Source of the DNA: Enterobacteriaceae endosymbiont of Donacia cincticornis
GTDB lineage: Bacteria > Pseudomonadota > Gammaproteobacteria > Enterobacterales > Enterobacteriaceae
Reading direction: 5' to 3'
NCBI RefSeq assembly: GCF_012568845.1
Contig: NZ_CP046194.1
Location: forward strand, 188,385 to 252,384
DNA: 64,000 nucleotides
The notes under the pieces were generated by a model. That model made no database searches. It was not told where the DNA came from and saw only the letters and a program-made list of their open reading frames with translations. The translations under genes and the position numbers were made by a program. Of the stretch, positions 47,674 to 58,166 are shown one piece after another. How positions within the stretch are numbered: the stretch's first letter is position 1; each line of letters starts with the position of its first letter.

Positions 47674-50172
47674 TTATACCCATTTCTGAACAAAATTAAA
47701 TTGAAAAAATTGTATTTTATCCATTTTATATTTTTTAAATGGATATGCAAAAGAAATAATTATATTCCCAAATGAAGTACGAAATTGAAAAGATAATCCT
47801 ATAGAAGATCTTATTTGATAAATAAGATTAAATTTAGGAATTTTATATAATTTTAGTAAATAATTATTTTTTAATGAAGTATCAATTACATTACCTATAT
47901 CTAAAAAAATAGAAGATCTTATTTGTTTTATGAATCTATTATTTAAAAAAAATAAAGGAATAATTAATTCATTATTTATACTAAATAAAATATTACCACC
48001 TATAGGAATATTAGATAAACAAATAGTTTTTTTATTACTACAATTATATTCTTTTGAAGAATAATATATACCTTTAGGCCCAATACTATTTATTTGGAAA
48101 CCTCTAATAGAATTAGATCCACCTAAATAAAAATTTTTATAAAAAGGATATTTTCCGCCTAAAAAACCATTACCATAACTAAAATTACTTTTAAATAAAA
48201 AAACTATAAAATTATTATTTTGGAAATTATTTTTTAATTTTTGTAAACAAAATATAGGGAAATATTGTAAATAATTAAAATTAATTTTAAAATAACGATT
48301 TTTACTATACCAAGGAATAGAAAAATAAGTATCTAAAGAACTTAAAATACCACTTGATGGTAAATTAAAATCATTTAAATTTTTAAATATAAATGTGCAA
48401 TGAATTATGAATTCATCTAATAAATAATATTTATATAATTTATTATATTTTTGATATCCTATATTTCTAAGATAATTCCACAATGATAATTGTGGTTCAA
48501 TATTAGTAATTTTATTTTTAATAAATCCAATATTATTTTCAATAAAAAATTTATTATTAATTGGTAATTTAAATATTCCTAAAAACCCTTTATTTTTATT
48601 TAGATAATTATAAAAAAAATTATCATCTTCATTTATAGAATTTAAGAATATTTTTATACCAGAATTTATTTTTCTAAAAAAAGCATGGTTTTTCATAATA
48701 AAAATTTCAAAATAATAATGATAAAAATCTTTGTGGAAATCAATATCTACATCATATCCAGTACCTATAAAATTATTTTGTTGTAAAACAGTATTTAATC
48801 CTAAAGATCCACCTTTTATTATTCCTATCCCAGTTTTTAAAAAACCTTCATTTTTTTCATCTACCTTAAATATAATATTTAAGGTATTTTTTAAATCATA
48901 ATTTTTATATAAAAAAATTTCTACTTTATTAAAGTATCCTAAAGACAATAATCTTTCTTTTGTTTTTTTTATTAATTTCAAATTTAATAAATCACCTTCT
49001 GATTGTAGTAATTCATTTCTTAAAAGAGAATCTTTAGTATAATTATTTCCTAAAAAATTTATTTTTCTTATATAATATTGATGATTATTTTTTATGTAGA
49101 TTAAAATATCTACTGTATTTTTTTTTTTATCTATAATAGGTCTTATTATTACTTTAGGATTTACAAATCCATTTTTTTTAAAAAATTTTATTATTTTATA
49201 TTTTAATTTTATAATTGTATTAGTATTATAAGTTTCTCCTGGAATAATATTAATTATATTTTGTATCGATTTTTTAAAATATTTATTTGTATTCAGTATT
49301 ATTAATATTCTTTTATAAAAAAAAGGTTTATTTTCTTTAATTTTTATTGTTAAAGTTTTTTTTGTTTTATTACGTGATATATTTTGTATAACATCTTGTA
49401 TTTCAAATTTTAAATATCCTTGATTTATATAAAAATTATTTAATTTATATATAAAATAATTAATATCACTAATTCTGTATTTTCTTTTATTTATAAAAAA
49501 AAATAAAAATTTATTATTAATATTTAAATTTTTTAATAAAAAATTAGTTTTATAAGCTTTATTACCTATAATATTAATATCATCAATATCTATTGAATTA
49601 TATTTTTTAAATAAAATTTTAATATCTACCTTATTATTTAAATGTCTTTTTATTTTTATTTTTATATAAGAAAAAAACATAGAATTTTTTAAAAAAATTA
49701 ATTTTATATTTTTTTTAAATAAAAATAATGAATTATTATTTAATATATTATTTTTTTTTATATCTAATTTATCTAATAAATAATGAATATAATGATCACC
49801 AATAATTTTATTACCTTCAATTTTAATATTATTAATAATTGGTTTTTCTAAAATTTTAATAAAGATAAAATTTTTATATTGAATAATATTCAGATTATTT
49901 ATCATATTATGTAAATACATTACTTGTAATATGTTAAATATTTTTTTTGTAGAAAGACAATTTTTTTTTATATATTTATATATTTCATTATTTTGTAATG
50001 TTTTTTTATTTAAACCAAAAAAAATAACTTGATTAATACAATTATTTTTTTTATTTAAATTATTTGCATAACAAAAAATATTTATATCAAAAATAAATAA
50101 AAAAATAAATAAAAATTTACAATAATTAATAATTTCTATTAATTTTTTTTTTTTAAAACTGATTGAAATCAT
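47674..50172 (-). CDS. bamA: Outer membrane protein assembly factor BamA
   Basis: An 832-residue Omp85 protein that inserts beta-barrel proteins in the outer membrane (E. coli 810). A hydrophobic N-terminal signal (about residues 10-36) is followed by diverged POTRA domains to about residue 430 and a C-terminal barrel. The barrel has the conserved NFYLGGSNSIRGF (the RGF of loop 6) and ends with an aromatic W-V. GSLGLNTVLQQNNFIGTGYDV is also recognisable. Its first 20 bases overlap the end of rseP. With Skp and DegP it shows an outer membrane is still built. Confidence 0.94.
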   Translation of the reverse strand: MISISFKKKKLIEIINYCKFLFIFLFIFDINIFCYANNLNKKNNCINQVIFFGLNKKTLQNNEIYKYIKKNCLSTKKIFNILQVMYLHNMINNLNIIQYKNFIFIKILEKPIINNIKIEGNKIIGDHYIHYLLDKLDIKKNNILNNNSLFLFKKNIKLIFLKNSMFFSYIKIKIKRHLNNKVDIKILFKKYNSIDIDDINIIGNKAYKTNFLLKNLNINNKFLFFFINKRKYRISDINYFIYKLNNFYINQGYLKFEIQDVIQNISRNKTKKTLTIKIKENKPFFYKRILIILNTNKYFKKSIQNIINIIPGETYNTNTIIKLKYKIIKFFKKNGFVNPKVIIRPIIDKKKNTVDILIYIKNNHQYYIRKINFLGNNYTKDSLLRNELLQSEGDLLNLKLIKKTKERLLSLGYFNKVEIFLYKNYDLKNTLNIIFKVDEKNEGFLKTGIGIIKGGSLGLNTVLQQNNFIGTGYDVDIDFHKDFYHYYFEIFIMKNHAFFRKINSGIKIFLNSINEDDNFFYNYLNKNKGFLGIFKLPINNKFFIENNIGFIKNKITNIEPQLSLWNYLRNIGYQKYNKLYKYYLLDEFIIHCTFIFKNLNDFNLPSSGILSSLDTYFSIPWYSKNRYFKINFNYLQYFPIFCLQKLKNNFQNNNFIVFLFKSNFSYGNGFLGGKYPFYKNFYLGGSNSIRGFQINSIGPKGIYYSSKEYNCSNKKTICLSNIPIGGNILFSINNELIIPLFFLNNRFIKQIRSSIFLDIGNVIDTSLKNNYLLKLYKIPKFNLIYQIRSSIGLSFQFRTSFGNIIISFAYPFKKYKMDKIQFFQFNFVQKWV

Positions 50173-51511
50173 TTATAAATGTAATCCCCATAATTATTAT
50201 TAAAGTAATTATACTAAAAATATATATTATTTGTTTAATCTTATTTGGTATTTTTTTATTAATTATTTTTTCAAAAATTAAAAATAGTAATTGTCCACCA
50301 TCTAATATTGGCAAAGGAAATAAATTAATTATACTTAAGTTAATACTTATTATTGCTAAAAATAAAAAATAGTATGTAATACTATTTCGAAATAATATAC
50401 TTGCAATATGTCCTATAGAAATAGGCCCATTTAATTTAGAAACATAATTTTTTTTATAAAATAAAAAATTATTTAAAATTAATTTTATTACTTTAAAAGT
50501 TTGATTTAATGATTTTATTAATGCTTGAATGAAATTTATTTTATATCGAAAATATAGTTTATTTTTATTTTTATATACTTTAGGTAACAATCCTAAAAAT
50601 CCTTCATTATTTTTTCTTTTCAAAGAAAAAATATTTAAATTTATATTATTATTTTTTCTTTTAATATTTAAATGAATTATTTTATTAGGACTATTATAAA
50701 TAATTTTTTGAAAATTATACCAATTTATAAATTTCATATTTTCTATACTTATAATTTTATCTCCAACTTTTAAATTAGCTTGTTCTGCAGGAGAACCTGG
50801 TACTATATAGTTAATAATAGGATAAATTTTTAATTCTTGAGGTAATATTCCTAATATTGTTATCAAATTTTTTTCATTCAGAAAACTAAGAAAATTTTTA
50901 TCAAAATTTAATTTTTTTTTTTGGAAGGAAGAAGAATTAATTTTATGAAATTCTATATTTATTTCTTTTTTTTGGTGAATATTTTTAATTAATTCTGTAT
51001 TTAATTTATTCCAATTACTAATTTTAGTTTTATTTATTTTTGTTATTTCAATATGAGATTCTAAATTAATTTTATTTCCTATAGAAGTAAAATTAATTTC
51101 ATTAATAATGTTTTTTTTTATTGGGAATCCTATTAAAAAAATTATAAAATAAATAAATGTTGCAAAAAGAATATTTGCAAAAGGTCCTGCAAATATAATA
51201 AATATTTTTTTAAAAAAATTTAATTGATAAAAAAGTAATAATTTAAATTTTTTAATATATTTTAAATCATATTTTTTTACCGATTCAGGTATTTTAACAT
51301 ATCCACCAAAAGGTAATAGTCTTATTATATAATTTGTTCCATATTTATCACGATATTGAAAAATTTTTTTACCAAAACCTAATGAAAAACATTCAACGTA
51401 AATATTAAAACAACGTGCTATAAAAAAATGTCCATATTCATGAATTATAATTAAACTACTTATAGTAATACAAAATATTATAATATTATATAAAATATTT
51501 ATCAAAATCAT
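50153..51511 (-). CDS. rseP: Site-2 zinc metalloprotease RseP
   Basis: A 452-residue intramembrane protease (E. coli RseP 450). The zinc motif HEYGH is at residues 24-28 in the first transmembrane helix, and the third ligand is in LPILDGGQLLF near the C-terminus. PDZ domains lie between, with VVPGSPAEQANLKVGDKI-like sequence split across the second (about residues 235-260). RseP clears signal peptides and cuts anti-sigma factors; no rseA or rpoE is in this window, so signal-peptide clearance is the safer inferred role. It overlaps bamA by 20 bases; cdsA, normally upstream, is absent. Confidence 0.94.
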   Translation of the reverse strand: MILINILYNIIIFCITISSLIIIHEYGHFFIARCFNIYVECFSLGFGKKIFQYRDKYGTNYIIRLLPFGGYVKIPESVKKYDLKYIKKFKLLLFYQLNFFKKIFIIFAGPFANILFATFIYFIIFLIGFPIKKNIINEINFTSIGNKINLESHIEITKINKTKISNWNKLNTELIKNIHQKKEINIEFHKINSSSFQKKKLNFDKNFLSFLNEKNLITILGILPQELKIYPIINYIVPGSPAEQANLKVGDKIISIENMKFINWYNFQKIIYNSPNKIIHLNIKRKNNNINLNIFSLKRKNNEGFLGLLPKVYKNKNKLYFRYKINFIQALIKSLNQTFKVIKLILNNFLFYKKNYVSKLNGPISIGHIASILFRNSITYYFLFLAIISINLSIINLFPLPILDGGQLLFLIFEKIINKKIPNKIKQIIYIFSIITLIIIMGITFINDFNQF

Positions 51512-51584
51512 AACTCCTAAAATTAATATTAATTTTTATAAAAATAAAATTTATGTTTTTTTATAAAAAAATAAAATAATTTAT

Positions 51585-52307
51585 TTAATTCCCCCCAAAA
51601 CGGCGATTTCTTCTTTTAAAAGAATTAAGTGCTTTTTTAAAATCATATTCATTAAAATCAGGCCATAATGTTTGGGTAAAATATAATTCTGAATAGGCAA
51701 TTTGCCAAATTAAAAAATTACTAATACGATATTCTCCTCCTGTTCTAATTACTAGATCTATAGGAAAAATTTTATTTAAACAAATATAACTACTTATCAT
51801 ATTTTCATCAATATCATCAGGATGTAATAATTTTTTATGAATTTTAAAAGCTATTTTTTTTACACTATTAATTATATCCCAACGTCCACCATAATTTATG
51901 GCTATATTTAATAATAATTTATTATTATTTTTTGTTAAAAACTCTGCTTTATTAATAGATTTTTGTAAAGAAAAATTTAATTGATTTATATTACCAATAA
52001 TTTTTAAACATATATCTTGTTTTTTTAAATTTATTGCTTCTATATCTAATATTTCTTGAAATAAATCCATTAAAAATTTAATTTCTTGATTAGATCTTTT
52101 CCAATTTTCACTGCTAAAAGCATATAAAGTTAATGCTTTAATTTTATATTTTAAAGATAAACCAATAATTTTTTTTACAGTTTTTACTCCTTCTTTATGT
52201 CCTAAAAAATTTAATTTTTTATTTTTTTTTGCCCATCTTCTATTTCCATCCATAATAATAGCTATATGTTTAGGATAAAAATTAAGATAATTATTTTTTT
52301 TTTTCAT
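51585..52307 (-). CDS. uppS: Undecaprenyl diphosphate synthase
   Basis: A 240-residue cis-prenyltransferase that makes the C55 carrier lipid for peptidoglycan. The catalytic aspartate is in AIIMDGNRRWAKK. YAFSSENWKR, IAINYGGRWDI and RTGGEYRISNFLIWQIAYSELYF are all family blocks. It is also called ispU. It lies 59 bases after frr; dxr, which sits between them in E. coli, is missing. Together with uppP at 61351-62154 and dapE/dapF it indicates continued cell-wall synthesis. Confidence 0.96.
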   Translation of the reverse strand: MKKKNNYLNFYPKHIAIIMDGNRRWAKKNKKLNFLGHKEGVKTVKKIIGLSLKYKIKALTLYAFSSENWKRSNQEIKFLMDLFQEILDIEAINLKKQDICLKIIGNINQLNFSLQKSINKAEFLTKNNNKLLLNIAINYGGRWDIINSVKKIAFKIHKKLLHPDDIDENMISSYICLNKIFPIDLVIRTGGEYRISNFLIWQIAYSELYFTQTLWPDFNEYDFKKALNSFKRRNRRFGGN

Positions 52308-52366
52308 TTTTAAAAATCTAAAATTTTATTTATTAAATAAAAAAAATTTTATTATGATTTAAAATA

Positions 52367-52921
52367 CTAACAGAAAAAATTTCTTTCTATTTTTTTAAAA
52401 AATTCTTGAATTTCTTTAATATAAAAAACTGTTTGTTTTTGAATTTTATTATATAAAATTTTTTCTTGATTTTCATTTATTTGTTTATTTTTAAATAAAT
52501 TTTTAATTTTATGGTTTGATTTTCTACGTATATTTCTAATATTAATTTTATTTTGTTCAGTTTCTGTTTTTATATTTTTAATAATTTTTATTTTTCTAAA
52601 TTCTGTAATAGGAGGTATATATACATATATATTATGTCCAATAATTTTGGTTGTTAGATCTAAATTTGCAAGTATAATACTTTTTTCTATATTTTTTTTT
52701 ATTGTAATGTCAAATGGTGTAATTTTAAGAGTAGAATTATTTTCTAATACTATAGAACATATATGATTAATAGGTGTTAATTTATTATTTAATTTTAAAC
52801 AAATATGATTTAATAAATAAGGAGATAATCTATTTTGTGATAAAATATTTACTTTTTTAATAAACGTATTTAAACATTTTTGCATGCTTATTTTATTATC
52901 ATTAATAATATTATTTTCCAT
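52367..52921 (-). CDS. frr: Ribosome recycling factor
   Basis: A 184-residue three-helix protein that splits post-termination ribosomes with EF-G (E. coli 185). Conserved parts are RLSPYLLNHI near residue 36, ITPFDITIKKNIEKSI, and IYVYIPPITEFRKIKIIK. The start is chosen by homology. It follows pyrH by 30 bases in the order rpsB-tsf-pyrH-frr, the same as E. coli. It ends in TAG, one of three such stops seen. Confidence 0.95.
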   Translation of the reverse strand: MENNIINDNKISMQKCLNTFIKKVNILSQNRLSPYLLNHICLKLNNKLTPINHICSIVLENNSTLKITPFDITIKKNIEKSIILANLDLTTKIIGHNIYVYIPPITEFRKIKIIKNIKTETEQNKINIRNIRRKSNHKIKNLFKNKQINENQEKILYNKIQKQTVFYIKEIQEFFKKIERNFFC

Positions 52922-52951
52922 ATAAATATCCTTTATTTAAACTAAATTTAT

Positions 52952-53683
52952 TTAATAATTTTTTATTATTGTTCCTATAATTTGCCCAGTTAAAATCTTA
53001 TAAAGAGAACCAGGTTTTTGAATATTAAAAATATGTATAGGTATATTATGATCACGTGCTAAAAAAAATGCAGTATTATCCATAATTTGGATTTTCTTTT
53101 TTATAACATAATCATAATTTATCATATTAAAAAATTTAGCATTTGAATAATTTATAGGATCTTGAGAATAAACTCCATTAACTTTAGTTGCTTTTAATAC
53201 AGCATCAGCTTCTAATTCTATAGCTCTTAAACATGCTGTAGTATCTGTAGTAAATAATGGATTACCAATACCTCCTGTTAATATAACTATATTATTTTTA
53301 ATTAAATCAATTGCTTTAAAAGTATTGTACTCTTTACAAATACCCTGTATTGGTAAAGAAGACATTAAATATACATTAATTAATTTATTTTTAATAGAAT
53401 GATATAATAATAAACCATTAATTATAGTTGATATCATACCAATTTGATCACCTAAAACTCTTTTTATATTATTATTTTTGTTACAATATCTACCTCTAAA
53501 TAAATTACCACCCCCTATTACTATACCGATTTCAACACCTAAAGGTAAAATACTTTTTATTTCTTGTATAATATAATCTAATAATTTATTATCTATACCA
53601 GATAGATTTTTACCTTGCAAAAATTCTCCACTAATTTTTAGTATGATCCGATTATAAACTGTTTTTTTTGTAGTATTATTCAT
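52952..53683 (-). CDS. pyrH: UMP kinase
   Basis: A 243-residue hexameric amino-acid kinase family enzyme that makes UDP from UMP (E. coli 241). LKISGEFLQG near the N-terminus, GIVIGGGNLFRG, FTTDTTACLRAIE and KATKVNGVYSQDP are the usual blocks. IMDNTAFFLARDHNIPIHIFN is the conserved C-terminal part. It lies between tsf (62 bases upstream) and frr in the ancestral operon. Confidence 0.97.
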   Translation of the reverse strand: MNNTTKKTVYNRIILKISGEFLQGKNLSGIDNKLLDYIIQEIKSILPLGVEIGIVIGGGNLFRGRYCNKNNNIKRVLGDQIGMISTIINGLLLYHSIKNKLINVYLMSSLPIQGICKEYNTFKAIDLIKNNIVILTGGIGNPLFTTDTTACLRAIELEADAVLKATKVNGVYSQDPINYSNAKFFNMINYDYVIKKKIQIMDNTAFFLARDHNIPIHIFNIQKPGSLYKILTGQIIGTIIKNY

Positions 53684-53745
53684 AAGATATTTATTTTTTA
53701 TATACTTTATACATATAAAATTAATTAGTTATATAAATAAAATAA

Positions 53746-54552
53746 TTAATTTTTAATTATATTACTACCAATTTCTAAACATAAAAAATTTAAAATTTTC
53801 ATTTTATTTTCACTTAAAATATCAAATACTGTTTTATTATTATTTAATAAAAATTTTTGATTATATAGTGTAACATTATTTATAAATTTTTTTATACGTC
53901 CTTCTATAATTTTTTTTATAATAATTTTAGGTTTATTTTCTTTAATTGCAATATTTTTTTGTAATTCATATTCTTTTTTGATAATAATAGAAGGAATATT
54001 TTTTTCTTGTATATATTTTGGCCTTAACATAGCTATATGCATAGAAATTTTTTTCATTAATGATCGATTATTAATATTAGATTTAATAATAATACCAAGA
54101 TGCTTATTATGATGTATATATTCTCCTATAAATTCACCTTTAATATATTCTAGATGATGAATAAATATATTTTCTTTTAAAAGACTAATTAGTTCTATTC
54201 TTTTATGATTAAAAATTTCTTTTATTATATTTATATTTTTTTGATTATTTTTTATAACATATTTTAAAATTTCATGTCCAAAATTAATAAAATGCATTGA
54301 TTTTGCAACAAAATCAGTTTGACAATTTATTTCTAATAATATTCCGAAATCTTTTGTTATATAATCAAAAATTAATCCTTCTTTTGTTTCACAATTTTCT
54401 TTTTTAATAGATTCTATTTCAAAATGTTCTCTTATATAACTTATTGCATTCTGTATATTACCTTTTGTTGCTTTTAATGCTTTTTTACATTTTATAATAC
54501 TAATACCTGTTATATTTCTCAATTCTTTAATTTTATTAATATTAATTTTCAA
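53746..54552 (-). CDS. tsf: Elongation factor Ts
   Basis: A 268-residue nucleotide exchange factor for EF-Tu (E. coli 283). The N-terminal UBA-like domain has KELRNITGISIIKCKKAL, and the core signature INCQTDFVAKS with the T-D-F-V that inserts into EF-Tu is intact. HIAMLRPKYI is also present. The C-terminal portion is more diverged than in free-living relatives. It follows rpsB by only 15 bases, the conserved rpsB-tsf operon. Confidence 0.96.
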   Translation of the reverse strand: MKININKIKELRNITGISIIKCKKALKATKGNIQNAISYIREHFEIESIKKENCETKEGLIFDYITKDFGILLEINCQTDFVAKSMHFINFGHEILKYVIKNNQKNINIIKEIFNHKRIELISLLKENIFIHHLEYIKGEFIGEYIHHNKHLGIIIKSNINNRSLMKKISMHIAMLRPKYIQEKNIPSIIIKKEYELQKNIAIKENKPKIIIKKIIEGRIKKFINNVTLYNQKFLLNNNKTVFDILSENKMKILNFLCLEIGSNIIKN

Positions 54553-54567
54553 TATTATCTCCTTTTT

Positions 54568-55266
54568 TTAATTTAAATTATTATTTAATTTAAGTTTATT
54601 ATTTGATATAGTTTGAGTTATATAATATAAATATAATTTTATAGCACGGACAGCATCATCATTAGCAGGGATAACAAAATTAATACCTTCAGGATTAGAA
54701 TTAGTATCTATTATTGCAAAAATAGGAATATTTAATTTTCGAGCTTCACTTATTGCAATTTTTTCATGATTTGCGTCTATTACAAATATGGCATCAGGTA
54801 ATCCTCCCATATTTTTAATACCACCTAAACTTTTTTCTAATTTTAATAATTTTCTATTACGTGTTAAAGCTTCTTTTTTTATTAACTTTTTGAACGTTCC
54901 ATCTTTACTTTGTAATTCTAATTCATTTAATGTTTTAATAGATTTTTTAACAGTTTTCCAATTAGTTAACATTCCTCCTAACCAACGATGATTAATAAAA
55001 AATTGATTACAATTAATAGCTGTTTCTTTTATAAGAGAAGAAGCTGCTTTCTTTGTTCCAATAAATAAAATTTTCCCTTTACGAGAAGTAATTTTTTTTA
55101 ATTCTTTTAATGCAATATTAAACATTTGAATAGTTTTATCTAAATTAATAATATGTATTTTGTTTTTATCATTAAAAATAAATCTTTTCATTTTTGGATT
55201 CCAATAACGTGTTTGATGTCCAAAATGAGCTCCTACTTTAAACATTTCATTAATAGATATAGACAT
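54568..55266 (-). CDS. rpsB: 30S ribosomal protein S2
   Basis: A 232-residue small-subunit protein (E. coli 241). The start [26 protein letters not shown], seen across residues 1-26, is the family signature with [22 protein letters not shown] and [16 protein letters not shown] are conserved. The start has an AAGGAT ribosome-binding site. It heads the rpsB-tsf-pyrH-frr-uppS-rseP-bamA-skp-fabZ-dnaE-tilS series on the minus strand and diverges from map. Confidence 0.97.
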   Translation of the reverse strand: MSISINEMFKVGAHFGHQTRYWNPKMKRFIFNDKNKIHIINLDKTIQMFNIALKELKKITSRKGKILFIGTKKAASSLIKETAINCNQFFINHRWLGGMLTNWKTVKKSIKTLNELELQSKDGTFKKLIKKEALTRNRKLLKLEKSLGGIKNMGGLPDAIFVIDANHEKIAISEARKLNIPIFAIIDTNSNPEGINFVIPANDDAVRAIKLYLYYITQTISNNKLKLNNNLN

Positions 55267-55431
55267 TATATTATCCTTATTTTATATATAAATAAAATCA
55301 TATTATATAATTAATATTTATACAAAAATTTTCTTAAATAAATTTAATTTAATTATTTTTAAAGTTATTAAAATTATGTATATAATATAACATTATATAT
55401 TATATAATTAATATTTTATAAAAAGAAAATA

Positions 55432-56217
55432 ATGAAAATATTCATTAAAAATTCTAAAGAAATAAAAAAAATTTATAAATCTTGTCAATTAGCAGTTGAA
55501 GTATTAGAAATGATTAAAAATTATATTATACCGGGAATTAGTACTGAAGAGATAAATAATATATGTCATAATTATATTACAAATATTCAAAAAGCTAAAT
55601 CAGCTACTCTAGGATATAAAGGTTTTCCAAAATCAGTATGTATTTCTATAAATGATGTTGTGTGTCACGGAATACCAAATAAAAAAGAAATTTTAAAAAA
55701 TGGAGATATTGTAAATATAGATGTAACAGTATTATATAAAAATTATTATGGAGATACATCAAAAATGTTTTTAGTAGGCAATAATGTTTCTAAAAAATCT
55801 AAATTATTATGTTTAACTGCCCAAAAAAGTTTATATAAAGCTATTAATATTTTAAAACCTGGTATAAGATTATATAAAATTGGGCAGACAATACAAAAAT
55901 ATGTTGAATCTAAAAATTTTTCTGTAGTTAGAAACTATTGTGGTCACGGTATAGGTAAAAATTTTCATGAAGATCCTCAAATATTACATTATAAATCATA
56001 TGATTATGGTATAATCTTAAAATCTGGTATGATATTTACAATTGAACCTATGATTAATATAGGACATCATGGTGTATATGTAATGAATGATAATTGGACT
56101 GTAAAAACTATAGATAAAACTAATTCAGCTCAATATGAGCATACAGTACTTATTACTGATGGAGGGAGTAAAGTATTAACTATTAGAAAAGAAGAAAATA
56201 TATTTATAAAAAAATAA
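55432..56217 (+). CDS. map: Methionine aminopeptidase type I
   Basis: A 261-residue dinuclear metallopeptidase that trims initiator methionine (E. coli 264). The metal ligands are D97 and D108 in IDVTVLYKNYYGDTS, the histidine in CGHGIGKNFHED, and the glutamates in FTIEPM and QYEHTVL. SVCISINDVVCHGIP is also conserved. It diverges from rpsB, as in E. coli. A perfect palindrome right after its stop separates it from convergent rpoD. Confidence 0.97.
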   Translation: MKIFIKNSKEIKKIYKSCQLAVEVLEMIKNYIIPGISTEEINNICHNYITNIQKAKSATLGYKGFPKSVCISINDVVCHGIPNKKEILKNGDIVNIDVTVLYKNYYGDTSKMFLVGNNVSKKSKLLCLTAQKSLYKAINILKPGIRLYKIGQTIQKYVESKNFSVVRNYCGHGIGKNFHEDPQILHYKSYDYGIILKSGMIFTIEPMINIGHHGVYVMNDNWTVKTIDKTNSAQYEHTVLITDGGSKVLTIRKEENIFIKK

Positions 56218-56222
56218 ATTTG

Positions 56223-56262
56223 ATATGATTAAGTAATTAAAATATTAATTACTTAATCATAT
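56223..56262. terminator. Bidirectional hairpin between map and rpoD
   Basis: A perfect 18-bp inverted repeat (56223-56240 with 56245-56262) and an AATA loop lie between the convergent stops of map and rpoD. Reading on the minus strand it is followed by ATTTATTTTTTT, a fair T tract for ending rpoD transcripts. The plus-strand side is A-rich and less typical. Confidence 0.65.
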
Positions 56263-56275
56263 TAAATAATATTAA

Positions 56276-58078
56276 TTAATTATCTAAGAAGCTTTTTAAT
56301 ATTTCAGATCGACTAGGATGTCGTAATTTTCTTAATGCTTTTGCTTCTATTTGTCTAATTCTTTCTCTAGTTACATCAAATTGTTTACCTACTTCTTCTA
56401 AAGTATGATCTGTATTCATATCAATACCAAATCTCATTCTTAATACTTTTGCTTCTCTTGGTGTTAAACTAGAAAGAATATTATATGTAGCTACTTTTAA
56501 ACTTTCTGAAGTTGCAGAATCTAAGGGTAATTCTAAATTATTATCTTCAATAAAATCACTTAAATGTGATTCCTCATCATCTCCTATAGGAGTTTCCATT
56601 GAAATAGGTTCTTTTGCTATTTTTAATACTTTTCTAATTTTATCTTCAGGAAGAAGCATATGTTCTGATAATTCTTCTGGTGTAGGTTCTCTACCTAATT
56701 CTTGTAATATTTTTCTAGAAACTCGATTAAGTTTGTTAATAGTTTCAATCATATGCACAGGAATTCTTATAGTTCTTGCTTGATCAGCAATTGATCTTGT
56801 TATAGCTTGTCTAATCCACCATGTGGCATATGTAGAAAATTTATAACCTCTTCTATATTCAAATTTATCAACTGCTTTCATTAAGCCTATATTTCCTTCT
56901 TGAATTAAATCAAGAAATTGTAATCCTCTATTTGTATATTTTTTAGCTATAGAAATAACTAATCTTAAATTAGCTTCAATCATTTCTTTTTTTGCTTTTT
57001 TAGCTTTTATTTCACCTATAGTAATTTTTTTATTAATTTTTTTAATTTGTGAAATAGTTAATCCAGTTTTTTTTTCAATATTAATTAATTTAGTTATATA
57101 ATTATGAAATTGATTTAAAAATAAATTTTTTTCATATATATTATATTTTTTTTTATATTGAAAATATTTTATTTTATTTAAAAATAATTTTTTATTTGTT
57201 TCATTACCATAAAAAATTGAAATAAATTTTTTTTTTGATATATAATAATTTTTAAGTATTAAATTCATAATATTACGTTCTTCTATATGTATTTTAAATA
57301 TTATAGAACGCATTTTTTTTACTAAATAATTAAATTCTTTAGATATTAAACGAAATTGTTTAAAAATTTTTGAAAGATTTTTAATTTCATTTATTGACTT
57401 ATTATGATATCTACCATTTTTTTTTACTAAGACTAATGTTTTATAATATTGTTTTTTTAATTCTGAAAATTTTTTTTTAGCAAATTTACAATCTATAATA
57501 TTTTCATTATTTTCTATTTGTATATTATTAGATAAGTTAACATTAGAAGAAAATACGATATTTTCTTTAAAATTATTATTGATAAAACCATGTATTAAAT
57601 CTGATAAACGAATATTTCCAGATTTAACTTTTTCATATTTTTCTAATAAATATTTAATTGATTTAGGATATTCAGCTATTGCAGATTGCATCTGATTAAT
57701 ACCTTCTTCTATACGTTTCGCAATATTAATTTCTCCTTCTCTTGTTAATAATTCTACAGTACCCATTTCTCTCATGTATATTCTTACTGGATCTGTAGTT
57801 TTACCCATTTCTAATTCTACATTAGATAATACTTGTACTGCGTCTTCTGCTTCTGTTGTATTATTTTCATTATTATTTAAAATTAAATCATCACCATCAG
57901 GAGCTTCTTCCATGACTTGGATACCCATATCATTTATCATTTGAATAATATTTTTTAATTGATCAGAATTAATTATATTATCAGGTAAATGATCATTGAT
58001 CTCTGAAAAAGTTAAATAACCTTGTTCTTTACCTTTAGTTACAAGAAGTTTAAACTGTAATTTTGAGTTATAATCCAT
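56276..58078 (-). CDS. rpoD: RNA polymerase primary sigma factor (sigma-70)
   Basis: A 600-residue housekeeping sigma factor (E. coli 613). Region 1.1 is present ([20 protein letters not shown]), then region 1.2 [11 protein letters not shown], a diverged and lysine-rich non-conserved region, and highly conserved regions 2 to 4: [39 protein letters not shown], and the region 4.2 helix-turn-helix [25 protein letters not shown]. The frame opens at 58090, but the start at 58078 (MDYNSKLQF) aligns with E. coli MEQNPQSQL and has GGA 7 bases ahead. It is the last gene of rpsU-dnaG-rpoD. Confidence 0.96.
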   Translation of the reverse strand: MDYNSKLQFKLLVTKGKEQGYLTFSEINDHLPDNIINSDQLKNIIQMINDMGIQVMEEAPDGDDLILNNNENNTTEAEDAVQVLSNVELEMGKTTDPVRIYMREMGTVELLTREGEINIAKRIEEGINQMQSAIAEYPKSIKYLLEKYEKVKSGNIRLSDLIHGFINNNFKENIVFSSNVNLSNNIQIENNENIIDCKFAKKKFSELKKQYYKTLVLVKKNGRYHNKSINEIKNLSKIFKQFRLISKEFNYLVKKMRSIIFKIHIEERNIMNLILKNYYISKKKFISIFYGNETNKKLFLNKIKYFQYKKKYNIYEKNLFLNQFHNYITKLINIEKKTGLTISQIKKINKKITIGEIKAKKAKKEMIEANLRLVISIAKKYTNRGLQFLDLIQEGNIGLMKAVDKFEYRRGYKFSTYATWWIRQAITRSIADQARTIRIPVHMIETINKLNRVSRKILQELGREPTPEELSEHMLLPEDKIRKVLKIAKEPISMETPIGDDEESHLSDFIEDNNLELPLDSATSESLKVATYNILSSLTPREAKVLRMRFGIDMNTDHTLEEVGKQFDVTRERIRQIEAKALRKLRHPSRSEILKSFLDN

Positions 58079-58166
58079 AAATAGTTCCATAATATTATTT
58101 ATTAATATTTAAATAAATTTTTTATTTAAAAAATATATTACTTATAATATTTTAATAATTTTTTAT

